From NCBI GenBank assembly GCA_029204225.1, contig CM055107.1:1364128-1428127 (forward strand): DNA of 64,000 nucleotides, in the 5' to 3' direction. Both the position numbers and the translations under genes were made by a program. Within the stretch, counting starts at the first letter, position 1. Every line of letters begins with the position of its first letter. The notes under the pieces were generated by a model. The model was not told the DNA's origin. It saw only the letters and a program-made list of their open reading frames with translations, and did no database searches. Below, piece after piece: positions 34,336 to 44,880 of this stretch. Source of the DNA: Diphasiastrum complanatum. Taxonomy: Eukaryota; Streptophyta; Lycopodiopsida; Lycopodiales; Lycopodiaceae.

Positions 34336-34936
34336 ACTGATGGACCCATGACTCAAATTGTCGAAGGACCAATGTCCTCAGATAGACGAAGAGAAGGAGC
34401 AGATGCGTGAGTATCCTTATCATTTGATAATAGGATCTCTTATGTACACAATGATCTGTACCAAACCAGACATAGCTTTTGTAGTCAGTTCTTTAAGTCA
34501 GTTTATGACTAATCCTGGTATTACACATTGGAAAGCTCTTATTAGAGTTATGAGATATATTCAAGCTACTATGGACTTATGCATTTGTTATGGAACAGTT
34601 GACAAAGACAAACTCAATATTCTCAGTGGTTATTCAGATGCAAGTTGGGTAGGAGGTGTAGACACTTCTGGATTTACATTCTTCCTCAACAACGGTCCTA
34701 TTTCATGGAACAGTCACAAGCAAACTTCGATTTCTATCTTCTACTGAATCAGAGTATATCGCAGCCTCTCAAGCTACAAAGGAAGCAATATGGTTGAGAA
34801 ACTTACGTTTAGATGTTTGTCTGAAACAATATACTACTCCAACTTTATTTTGTGAAAATCAAACTGCCATTGCTTTATCAACCACTTCTAGATTTCATTC
34901 TAGGAGTAAGCACATTGAAATTAAGTATCAATATCA
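34336..34936 (+). pseudogene. Copia A pol, third segment (end of reverse transcriptase and RNase H)
   Basis: Copia A resumes after the X/Y composite with KLSKDQ-type sequence, EYPYHLIIGSLMY, CTKPDIAFVVSSLSQFM and WKALIRVMRYIQ. RNase H follows (SDASWVGG, then a frameshift near 34735, TESEYIAA, HSRSKHIEIKY). Close in wording to copia B. About 0.6 kb of reverse transcriptase present in an intact element is missing between 26892 and here, so material was lost when the composite arrived. The frame breaks off at 34936 and joins a truncated LTR. Confidence 0.85.
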
Positions 34937-35030
34937 AAGTGATTCATCCGAATAATTGATTTTTAATCTACATCCATTCATTTATCCAGTTCTGCAGTTT
35001 TATTCGTGTTTCTACACAGTCTGCAGAAAT
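34937..35030 (+). repeat. 3' LTR remnant of copia A
   Basis: Matches the 5' LTR from its about 22nd base (AGTGATTCATCCGAATAAT) for roughly 95 bp, then diverges. Its first bases, the purine tract and the end of RNase H are deleted. Confidence 0.75.
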
Positions 35031-37104
35031 AATAACTGGTTTATAATGTGTGAATGGTTATTGCTAATTCTATTTTTGTTTGTGAATCAAATGCTCATTA
35101 ATCTCCTTATGTGTCAAATTCAATGAGTCGATAACAACAAAATCACTGCTATCCTCGACGCCTTCGAATTCTGTATTTATGGTTGTCTTGGGACACCTAC
35201 CGACTCATCGATAAATCGACTGGATCTGTCGTCATAGATGATCTAACATGATGCTCCGTACTTATTAAGACTTCCGTAGTTCATATGATTTTGAATTTGT
35301 CAATGGTGTTTTCAAAGCTCAAATAATTTGCTATCAAAATAATAATAACACTTCTATACTCGTCAAAGCATTCAGAATCATGTAATGTTTTTGGTGTGCT
35401 TGAACCCATGAATAACTGTCAATTGTCAACAATAATGTTGTACATTGTCTTGGTGAATCACAAAGAGTAAAAGTCTAAATATATCTTCCGTATTGCTGGT
35501 AAATTAAATAAGCAATTGTGTTATGCTCTTAAAAATTTCAACTTTTTCATACATAGGACAATTTGAATGTGAATATGTTAGTTTAGTTGAGTACTTCACT
35601 AAATCACTTGAGCTAATATCATCAATATCAAATTTCATTGTCAAAAGCATCAAGCCAAGAAAGGGGCTGTTAGCAAAGGGGTGTCTTGTTTTTTACTAAT
35701 AATCTCATTTCAGCTTTAGTGGTCACAAAATTTTAGAGTCAAAGTCTAAAGATATGCCAGACATATGATTACAAAAATTTAGACTCAATTGAGCAATAGA
35801 AATAAAACCAAAATGTCTATGTAAAAAGTGTGAGAAAGATGAACACACAAATCTATGACCTAAATGATTGTATTCAACGTAAACAATCTTGGTAATGCTG
35901 AACAAGATGGATATGAATCTAATAAACACAATGGATAAGAACTTCAAATGCTTGTATTAGGTCTTGGAGACCAAAAATCAACTCAATACATAAAGTGAAA
36001 TAGCTCCAAGTAGCTAGCTATGACAGTATACAATGTGCCAATGTGTTCTAGGCTACACGAGCTTCAATAAGCTTCAATCTTCCTCAATAGAAAGTATGTA
36101 CATATATTTTAATAAAATTTGACTTTCAAATGTTAACTAGTTTCAAAGGTCTAGCTTCTACCAACATTTCAAACCAATGAGAGACAAGATACATCAAATG
36201 CTTTGACTCCCTTTATGAGTGTAAATAAGGTGAGGAATTTAAAGGAGAGCAACTATAGCTGGGGCCTCGAGCATAGGCCTCAAATAGTAAAGTTGGCACT
36301 CACAACATTTTCATATAGTCTATATATACATATGAATAAAATTTAATATTCAAGTATCATATAGTTAGATAAACCATTCATGCAATGTTATAGCATAATT
36401 TACAAGACAAATGCAAAGTTATACTCATTTTTGCTTTTTTATGGAACCAAGTATGTGTTATGTTCTGAACTCATACCAGCATGTAGTGACATGAACATGA
36501 GTCTACACAGTAACCTGGGCCTTAGTTAGAAACAACATCTCAGAGATGAAAAATTCTATCCTACAAGGAGTCACAAACATGCAGAGAGAGAGAGGTCTCT
36601 ATGCATCATTCTGTATCGAATAAAGGTTAAAACAGGCGGTACAGATACCTCTTGTGTTATCTGTGGACTTGAAAAAGAGCACCAACAAGGTTCTCATAGT
36701 CCTGAGACTACCACCATCTATCCTCAACACTCAAGAGCTCAAGGATAATCAATGAGCACATCACATCCAGTCTAGGTAGACAAAACTGATGCATTTTCCA
36801 AAAGGGTGAGTAATGACCTTAAGCTCCTTGAGACAAGGCTGACCGAGAACTTTTATTACCATAGGGAGTAAACCTTGGACGTTCTGTATCTTAAAAGGAA
36901 AAGAACCTGTAAGTCAATGCTCAAGTATACATAAAGCTGATAGAAGCAATGAAGCACATATCCATAGTCATATTGCTGCTATGAGCAAACAAAGAGCTAA
37001 TTCAGAAACGGTTGCACGCACACCCATTTATATGCTTCAAGAACGGTTCCCAAGATTTTGAGATATACTTAGGCAAATCTGATCTTGCTCCAGAAACCAG
37101 CAGA
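35031..37104. other. No gene; possible copia scrap and LYK 3' flank
   Basis: At 35550-35680 the plus strand reads EYFTKSLEL, like the end of a copia RNase H, too short to be sure. The remainder up to 37104 is unique AT-rich DNA that should include the 3' untranslated region of the kinase gene. Confidence 0.4.
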
Positions 37105-39114
37105 TTAGCGTCCTTCGAGGGAATTATCTAGGTAGTCCCTTTGCAAATTGGCAGAAACTTCCCATTCTAAAGAAATCGCTAACAGCTTGGAGAGGGTATA
37201 AGTGATGTCTCTCATGCTTGAACGAGCATGAGGATCATCATGCACACAGGACCTGGCGAGAATAGCCACTTGCAGAGCACAATCTTGAGGATAAGCATCT
37301 TGCAGCACTGGATCCATCCAATTTCTAAACTTCTCCATCTGTTGGTCAGAGTCTAGGATAGGTCCTATCATAGCAGACAGAAACCTCTCTGTTTCAGGTA
37401 ATTGCCCGGCATCCATGCTTCTCATGATTGCCTCATGCCCAGATAGAAGCTCCAGTAAAATCACACCAAAGGCATATACATCAAGCTTTGGTGTAACTAC
37501 TCCATGTGCTAAATACTCTGGAGCCATGTAGCCTTGAGTGCCTGAAATGTGCTTGGTCAGCATAGGTGCAGCTTCCATGTCAGCTGCTAGTTTTGCCATT
37601 CCAAAATTGGCTACTTTTGCTCTGAAATTCTCATCGAGCAAGATGTTGCTGCTCTTTAGATCCTTGTGCACAAAACTGGGCTTCGTATAATCGTGAATGT
37701 ACTCCAGGGCAGTGGCCACATCCAGTGCAATCTGCAGCCTAGTGTTCCATCTCAAAAATGAGGAGCTTGATGAAGACTCGGTGGAGCTAGAAAATGGAGA
37801 CCTGTGGAGGCAGGCACTGAGAGAACCATTTTCAGCAAGTTCATACACAAGAAATACATGCTCTTCCTCGTTCACAGATATGCCAAGAAGCTTGATAAGA
37901 TTGCTATGATGAACCTTGCACAGGATCTTCAGCTCCTGAGACATACCCCCTTTCATCTTCTTGATCGCCACTGCTCTCTCCCTCACCACACCCCGATACA
38001 CCGATCCTTGAATCCGATGAGCAGCACTGAAATTCTGAGTCGCTTGCTTGAGCTCTTCGAAGTTGTACCAAAGGGGTCTGTCAGTGTCAACCAGATCTGA
38101 CATACCTGCCAGAAGATCCCCCTTAAGATGTTCGACTTTTTCAGGATTCTTTCCATCGTCTTCTGCACTTTTCGTCTGCGTCTGGTATGAAACGCCACCA
38201 TAGAGTTCGGATTGGAAACCCTTACGCCGTTTTCTTCTGAACACATAACAGATCAGCAAGAGCAGAACGGTTATCAAAGCTGCTGCTCCACACGCAACCC
38301 CCACAATGAGCCCAGTGTTGGAGCTGCTTCCTGAGGGACCTGCAACAGCAACCGGGGATGGCGGTACTGGAGGTGAGGGAGCCAGTGGCGTTTGGGGAGG
38401 GGGAGAGCTCGAAAGGGTAGGCGCCTGCTTGAATGGAAGTAGAAGGGTAGTGTTTTCTATAATACCAGAGCTCGGTGTCAATTCATTGGCTAAGAGAATG
38501 TCATTGCTCGAGACATTCCATGCTTTGCTAATGCTCTGAACAGAATCATTTGCAGTGGTCGGATAAGTCACAAGCAGCTGCACTCCTTTTGAGCTCTGTT
38601 CCGTGCTGGGGCAAGCACAGCGGATGGGAAAGATTAAATGATCTCCAGGATGCAGATTAGTAGGCACTGCTGAGGGATTAGCCGTCTCTACTGCCTGATA
38701 CGTGGTCAATCCTTCAAAAGTACCTGTGGAGACGAGATACATGGTATCCCCTTTCTGGATGATATAGGTGACGTTGTACTGAGATCTGCCTGATATGCAG
38801 CTGCAGGTGAGGATGGGGATCAAGAGAAGTTGGTTTGTAACCAGCTGCTGCGAATCAGAGATGTTGCTGGCGAGTGCAACCTGTTGTCTGCTCAAAGAAA
38901 AGCGATCGCTTATGAGTTGGACCGTGTCTCCGACTCTGGCTCTATATACCACATACGTGCTGCACTGACTGACGGATTTGTTGTTGGAGCAGAGGTAACC
39001 CAAATGATCTTTCTCGACGTATCCTTGCTGCCCTTGGACACCACCACAGAAAAGCAGCAGCAGCAGCGGCGGCAGAGCTGCCACCAACATCCACAAGAGT
39101 ATTTGCTTCTTCAT
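37105..39114 (-). CDS. LYK5-like: LysM receptor-like kinase, LYK4/LYK5 type (pseudokinase)
   Basis: An intact, intronless 669-residue frame. Residues 1-29 are a signal peptide with a long Leu run. The ectodomain (about 30-232) has the layout of plant LysM receptors: three LysM modules separated by C-x-C pairs (CSC at 104-106, CAC at 166-168) and several N-glycosylation sites. A Pro-rich juxtamembrane (234-255), a transmembrane helix (about 268-291) and a basic stop-transfer RRKRRK follow. The kinase domain (about 360-645) has Lys in VAIK (385), HKD in the catalytic loop (483-485) and APE (531-533). The Gly-rich loop is degenerate (RIQGSVYRG) and the metal-binding DFG reads NFG (503-505), as in LYK4/LYK5. 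It should sit in the plasma membrane and help perceive chitin or related N-acetylglucosamine oligomers, signalling through an active partner such as CERK1. The ATG at 39114 is the first one before the signal peptide. Confidence 0.93.
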   Translation of the reverse strand: MKKQILLWMLVAALPPLLLLLFCGGVQGQQGYVEKDHLGYLCSNNKSVSQCSTYVVYRARVGDTVQLISDRFSLSRQQVALASNISDSQQLVTNQLLLIPILTCSCISGRSQYNVTYIIQKGDTMYLVSTGTFEGLTTYQAVETANPSAVPTNLHPGDHLIFPIRCACPSTEQSSKGVQLLVTYPTTANDSVQSISKAWNVSSNDILLANELTPSSGIIENTTLLLPFKQAPTLSSSPPPQTPLAPSPPVPPSPVAVAGPSGSSSNTGLIVGVACGAAALITVLLLLICYVFRRKRRKGFQSELYGGVSYQTQTKSAEDDGKNPEKVEHLKGDLLAGMSDLVDTDRPLWYNFEELKQATQNFSAAHRIQGSVYRGVVRERAVAIKKMKGGMSQELKILCKVHHSNLIKLLGISVNEEEHVFLVYELAENGSLSACLHRSPFSSSTESSSSSSFLRWNTRLQIALDVATALEYIHDYTKPSFVHKDLKSSNILLDENFRAKVANFGMAKLAADMEAAPMLTKHISGTQGYMAPEYLAHGVVTPKLDVYAFGVILLELLSGHEAIMRSMDAGQLPETERFLSAMIGPILDSDQQMEKFRNWMDPVLQDAYPQDCALQVAILARSCVHDDPHARSSMRDITYTLSKLLAISLEWEVSANLQRDYLDNSLEGR

Positions 39115-40980
39115 CTTTGGGTTCAGGATGAAAAGCCAACAAGCCTGGGGCTTCTTTTTCTTCTAGTAGATGAGGCGGCTGAGGCTCATAGTCAGTCACA
39201 CTTTCTTACCCCATTTTCAACTTTCAACAGAGAACACCATCTCTGATCATTCATCTCCTTTCTCACACAGATTCTATTAAACAGAAAACACCATATCTGA
39301 TCATTTTTCATACAAATTATTGTAATAAAACTCGAAGCTCTACTGTAACCAAGATGATCGCGGGCCCTAAATTGATCGTAACAAATTCAGCTCCACACCA
39401 TCCATTCCCACACGCCATCAGCATCAAACGTAGATATGGATGCCTCCACCAGAAGCCAGCCTCTGGAGTCCCAAGTGCCCAGTTCCAACTTCCCACCACT
39501 CCATCCCTTCCAGGCCCATGTGCTGACGGCTGAACCTTCAACCAATTCCCAACCAACAAACAGTGGGCTGGAGACCCCAGAGTGACTTAACCGCGGTTAA
39601 AATTTAAGTCCTGACCAAACTCGATGGACCGTGCCTCGTCCAGGAGAAAATGACCTTTTTGACGATCGACCCTCACACCTTTATCAAGTCGGCGCTGAAT
39701 TCTTTTTTTAAGTAATTGGAAGGAAGGGTGGTTTTTATTTTCTTTTTAAATCAGATAATAGAATTTGTAGCACTTCACGTATTTGACCCAACAATGTCTT
39801 CTAGAACATGTACATTTCATTCATGTGTTGGGATGACTACTATCATGTGAGTATTGAAGACACAACCCATGGGCCATGTAGTAAAATACCACCTCAACGG
39901 TCAAGATCATCGAAGTAATATCCTACGGACACGATCAATTGCTTCTTGTACACTCTTTTTGATTAGTTGTACCTATATAAAGAGAGAATGGGGATCATAC
40001 TTTCTCCACGCCCTGTTTCCTCCATTCTCTTCTTCTTCTGTTGCTTCTTCCTCTGGCATACCAAGGGTTGCAGTGTTGGTGCTCACATTACGGCAACTGG
40101 AAAGCTACCTCCGGAATGACTAGTAAGTCGCCTTCATACTGGTTTACTTTTGCTATGAACACTTTGATAGCAAAAGAAATGATAGCTTCAATAACAATCT
40201 ATGGCATCTTTGATATAACTTTAGAAGTTATGAATGCATGTAAGAGGATTACGTGCCCATTAGCTTGACATCCAAAGTTTCTTTGGTCTTAGGTTCGAGC
40301 CTCCCCTTGGAAACCAAGAAGCATTATTGCGTTTATTATTGCTTTGAAAACTCGCTTCAAGCACACCGATTGGTAGAAGCTAGCGCTGGCCAGTTTTGTA
40401 GGAAAATGTATGAAGTATATTGACAACAATAAAAGCATGAGGCAGCACTGCAACCAGCCTGAAATCGCTATTAGAACCTTCATCTTTGTAGTGTATACTA
40501 CAACGTGACCCTAGAGATGAGTAATAGCGCTAACAGCGCTGATGAATGTGGGCAAAATGCGCTGATTAGCACTGCTAACTATGATGAATATAGTAGCTCG
40601 CCTCTATACCTACGATATAGCTACTAAATCTTCGCATTCTTACGTATAATATTGCTATGGAAACACCGTAGTTGCTTTCTAGAGATGGCTATTGATAGAA
40701 ATGATTCAAAGCAGATGACATATGTTGTGTCTATGTCTTTGATCAATAAAGAACTCTGTACGGAAATTGACAGGTCAATAATACTCACTACTATCTATGT
40801 TTCATACAATTTTACAACATAAATAGCATGAAGGGTTTAGACATACTGTTCATACTCTAGTAGACAGCAAAAATAAGGTATGTTTAGCACTCGTAACATC
40901 TACGTTCCATTTTACGTATTGTGAAGAAACCGTAACCCTGTTTGGATGATACTTCACACTAATGGGACGTCTCTTATATG
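39115..40980. other. Upstream region of the LysM kinase; no other gene supported
   Basis: Contains the promoter of the kinase gene. A perfect 14-bp palindrome TTAACCGCGGTTAA lies at 39587-39600, about 0.48 kb upstream of the ATG. A plus-strand TATATAAA stands at 39971 and is followed by a short frame starting at 39989 with a secretion-signal-like N-terminus that stops after 44 codons; I do not call it a gene. Confidence 0.45.
40250..40330 (+). repeat. tRNA-derived SINE-like fragment
   Basis: The block from TTGACATCCAAAG through GGTTCGAGCC (a perfect tRNA B box at 40292-40301) to CTCCCCTTGGAAACCAAG matches the SINE-like copy at 50288-50400. The A box is not preserved here. Confidence 0.55.
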
Positions 40981-41008
40981 TATAATCATGCAATGACTAT
41001 TCTTACAA

Positions 41009-41089
41009 ATGGATACGGAAGGTCAATCTTCTCAACTGCAAAATACAAATGTGATCGCCTCACAAGAATCAGTTTCGTCTACCATTCAG
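41009..41089 (+). other. Possible first exon of an unidentified plus-strand gene
   Basis: ATG at 41009 opens a polar, Gln/Ser-rich 27-codon stretch (MDTEGQSSQLQNTNV...) that ends at CAG followed by GTTAGT, a good plant donor. Together with the exon-like piece at 41979-42072 it could belong to one small gene. Weak evidence. Confidence 0.25.
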
Positions 41090-41978
41090 GTTAGTAACAC
41101 ATGGTTGCTTCGATTTTCTTTGATAAAGCTTAAAATGCAAGGTGACGGGGTAAGTCAACTACTACCTGTGACAAAAATGCTCAAAAATATGCAGAATGAC
41201 TCGTAATTATAGTGCTATAAATGTTTCTCCTTTTCCAGCAAGTAATGCTATATCAATGCTTGCCATATGGATAGTGATAACCCTGTTTCTTCTAAAAGTC
41301 TTTTGATGAATTTCGAAACAAGGGTTTGCGTACTTGTTGTAAGTTCTTTTAAGTACATGGATTTGTGCTAAGAACGTATACATTCATAAGGTCGGAATGG
41401 CAGAGAACTGCCCCGATCTTAGTATGAGTGTGCATTCGCAAATTCCTACTTTCACATTTTGCACTTATAGTTTCTTGGGTAATGATTAAAGCATTATTAT
41501 GGCTTAAAATCGTAAGAACGATAAGTTGGTTTGCGGGCTCTTGCATAGCATGGATTTGCTCAAGAAGCCGCGAGCACCGTACATAGTCTGTTTAACAGAT
41601 AGGAGTGATGGGATGGCATGGATTTTCCACATAACTCATGTATCGGTCCAAACTGCTTACATGTTCACATTTTACTATTTTTTTATGTGGCTTGTTTTCA
41701 AATGCGTATCGTCATATAAATCAAACGATACGGACCAAAAACCATCAAACTGATCAGTATGGCGGATGCCCTGATATGATACCAGTATGGTTTGGCTGAT
41801 CACTTGTAATAACTGATAGTAAGGGAAGATTGGACTGCAAAAAATACAATTTTACATTGCAAGCTGATTAGTTGAGCTTAATGTATTTTGTACATGGATA
41901 ACAACTGACATTCAGCGTTGACACTTGTCTTCCTCATTGTGCTAACTTGTGTTGTTTTGTGTGATGGGATGGTGGCAG

Positions 41979-42072
41979 GTACCAGCTGGATGTCTTGAAA
42001 TATGTTTTGCTTCACGGTGCTATTGTTAGTGTTGTATACTTTTCAGCTATGTTTTACCTTGTTGGTCTATGA
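41979..42072 (+). other. Possible terminal exon of a membrane protein
   Basis: After an acceptor-like GGTGGCAG the frame reads YQLDVLKYVLLHGAIVSVVY, continuing with a hydrophobic stretch to a TGA at 42070-42072. It looks like the last transmembrane helix of a small membrane protein. I do not recognise the family, and preceding exons are not clear. Confidence 0.3.
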
Positions 42073-43130
42073 ATGAAGGGTTTTCAAAGGTTTTGGTCTT
42101 GACTTTTCAAGATGAGCTTTGTCTTGTTAATCTCTCTCATGGATAGTCCCTTGTTATATATATAGTACAAATGACATACTTTCTTTTACAACGAATTTTT
42201 TTTTTATGATGGTAATGCCGTTTCTTTTCTCACAACGCCCTAATGCTTACTCTCCAAATACGGAAATTTACTTGGTAAGACATCTTTCAATGCTTTCTTT
42301 ACTATTGATCTATATTTTGATTGAGTATTGTTTTCCCACCAATGTTTTTGAGCTACAAAGATGCTGTAAATTTTTAGTTCAATGAGGATCTGGACAGCGC
42401 TAAGCTACTGATGTATGTTAACAATTTTCAAGATTGTCTATACATTGTTTATTGAGGTGCTTAAGCACTACTTGGGCACCAACTAGTTACTTACAAAGAA
42501 ACAACTGTTTCTTCTAGTTGTCTAGTGATGGACCACATGGATGTTAGTATTGATTCTATGAAAGGGTTTTAAAGTTCAGACCATGTTTTTGCTTGTTTTC
42601 CCACTTTGTAATGTATGCTCTTCTTGCAAGCCATACTGAGATTTGTTCCAATCCATAAGCACGAATTGATATGATGTCTTTTCTGAAAGATTAAGGTCAT
42701 CATAGATAGTCTTTTCATCGATTCATCAACTTTCATTAAAAAAAATGTGATTAATGCTTAAAGCCTTTATTGCTCCGTTGCTTATGTAGCATGCAACATT
42801 GAAAAACAACTTTGTCTTTGATTATACGGTTGAGACCTCTTTTCGTTTGATTCAAATTCGAACCATAGATTGACAGGAGTCAATACAAGTATGATATCGG
42901 ATCACTCTTTTTATATACAGTACACTATATAAGCTAAACATGAATACATGAGGCTTTGTCTTCGAATAATGTAACATTACATTAGGTTTAACACTATAAG
43001 TGTTAACAATATCTTATGCTCAATTGTAAGGCTTCGAAGTTTGGGTTTATGATTTAGCAATCTATAATGAGGACATAATAATATCAACTGTTTTGACTCT
43101 TAAAGAGAATACATACACTATGGACATATC
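42073..43130. other. No gene seen
   Basis: AT-rich unique sequence with no open frame of note and no recognised repeat. Confidence 0.5.
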
Positions 43131-43149
43131 ATGGCATCATCTCAGGATA

Positions 43150-43627
43150 ACATGTGTGATATATACATAAATAAATACATATACATATGTATGTGCATGT
43201 GTGGGTGTATGTATATGTATGTAGGTAGGTATATGTGTGTGTGTGTATGTATGTTTGTAGGTATGATGTGGTACGGATGTGTTCCATTTCAGGAAAATAC
43301 ATTTTTCTTTTCTAAATTTGCCAAAAAAAAAGAAGCCTAAAAGCTTAAAAAACCCAAAAAAAAAATGTCAAAAAAATCCCAAATCCATTAATAAAAAGCC
43401 CCAAATAGGTTTTTTTTTTTCTTGTATTTTTTTTTTTCAATTTTTGTGTTTTTCCTATTTTTTAATATTTAGTATACATTTTATATGCTTTTTTTTTTTT
43501 TTTTTAGATTTAATTTAGTAAAACTTGAATCTAAAAAAAAAATTCTCGTTCTGTACCCATTCCGTGGGATTTCCCATGGAACAGAATGGATCCTCATTAG
43601 TTCTTAGGGTTATATATACGTGTGTGT

Positions 43628-43659
<32 letters not shown>

Positions 43660-43680
43660 ACACACATACACACACATATA
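43150..43680. repeat. Low-complexity block: TATG-type and TG microsatellites around poly-A/poly-T runs
   Basis: Imperfect TATG/TGTG repeats at 43180-43270, long A and T runs at 43320-43510, a small palindromic word GGGATTTCCCATGGAAC near 43566 and a TG array at 43618-43660. Similar composition recurs at 49.5-50.1 kb and 56.5-57.0 kb. Confidence 0.75.
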
Positions 43681-43889
43681 TAATTTGAAATTATCATGAT
43701 GATATTGCAAAAGATAACTTGATGCTTAGAACTATATCAAAACCAATAAATTATGTGGTGACATATTCCATGTTAAGATTCTCACATACTCTTCATTGAA
43801 TTTGATTTACTTGTATGAGCAAATAAACAAAAGAATCATAAATTAAATAGTTGGTTCATTTCTATTTATGTGGGCCTATATAGTTGCAA

Positions 43890-44055
43890 GTAATGGTAAT
43901 TTAGAATATTTCATCACCTTTATCGATGATTTTAGCAGGAGAGCAAGTGTCTACCTTTTGAAGCATAAAAGTGATGCTTTTGAAGCCTTCAAATTTTGTA
44001 AAGTGCATGTGAAAGTGCAAACAAAAAAATTGATAAGGAAGCTATAAACTTATGG
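43890..44055 (+). pseudogene. Small copia integrase fragment
   Basis: The plus strand reads EYFITFIDDFSRRASVYLLK followed by KSDAFEAFK, the well-known core block of copia integrase including its conserved FIDD. About 55 codons, no other pol part attached. Confidence 0.7.
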
Positions 44056-44124
44056 GGTGTTGTTCCAGAATGAAAGAGATGGTTGAGAAAAAGCTACTAG
44101 ACATTGTAATAACAAAAAACTAAT

Positions 44125-44815
44125 TTAAGTAGTTATGCCGAGCATAGGAGGCTGATAATAGTATCGAGCAAAACACACGGCATCCTCAAGGGATTGTGGC
44201 TGATTGCTGTGGACCTCCAATTGATACTCTTTGGGCAAGCCCAAAATAAAATGCAACTTGGGGAAAACTCCGTCAATGCGGTTAACAAACCATGAAGCAG
44301 CTTCTTGGAAGTCTTGCAAATAAACATCCAAGGGTTTCGTCTGTATTTGTAGCCAATCGCCGATAATATTCAAAATCGTCGAGGACTGGCATAAAGACGA
44401 CCTTAAGGGCTACCTGGAAATCATCCCAAGTGGTTAGGACTACAATGCGCTCCTTTAGATCCTGCCACCATCAGTACACTTTGTCGTGTAAAAACATAAT
44501 GGCAGTAGCAATCCGGGAGTTGTCTGAAGATCGTGCATGGAATTTGTGAAGTCCATCGATCGAGCGAAGACCACGTCTTGGTGTCTGTCCTTTTTCTCTC
44601 CAGTAAAGAATTCTGGGGTAAACATAGGATTGAGGAGTGCCTGCCGAGATTGGGACATAGTCCTCAATTTAGTCCCCGCCCGTTCATGCTTAGAGTGTAT
44701 GTCGATAATCTGTTGCTGCAACAGATTTATCGCACGTGCCCTTTCCTCCATGTTAGTCCCAGCGGGGCTTGGAGCTTGGGTGGCATCCATAGGTGTTTCC
44801 ATGGCAAGGGTAAAG
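44125..44815 (-). pseudogene. Ty3/gypsy-type gag fragment
   Basis: Minus-strand frames 44455-44880 and 44125-44373 with a frameshift and stop between them. The likely start is the ATG at 44805 (METPMDATQAP). It has an N-terminal coiled-coil-like RARAINLLQQQIIDIHSKHE and a TPEFFTGE block. After a stop comes a W-DDF-V-L-VFMP block, then WLQIQTKPLDVYLQDFQEAA, FILGLPKEYQLEV and SLEDAVCFAR, which follow the order seen in plant gypsy gag proteins. No zinc knuckle or pol follows. It is a dead fragment on the opposite strand to the copia scrap beside it. Confidence 0.65.
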
Positions 44816-44880
44816 TATAGGAAAAGACTATTATTGAAGATCTTAGATCCAAGATAGTTCACTAAGCTAGGTTCTTGCAT

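Noticed and set aside
39989-40123. Short secreted peptide gene behind the TATA box at 39971
   Set aside because: The frame stops after 44 codons, only about 18 bases separate the TATA box from the ATG, and no following exon is convincing.
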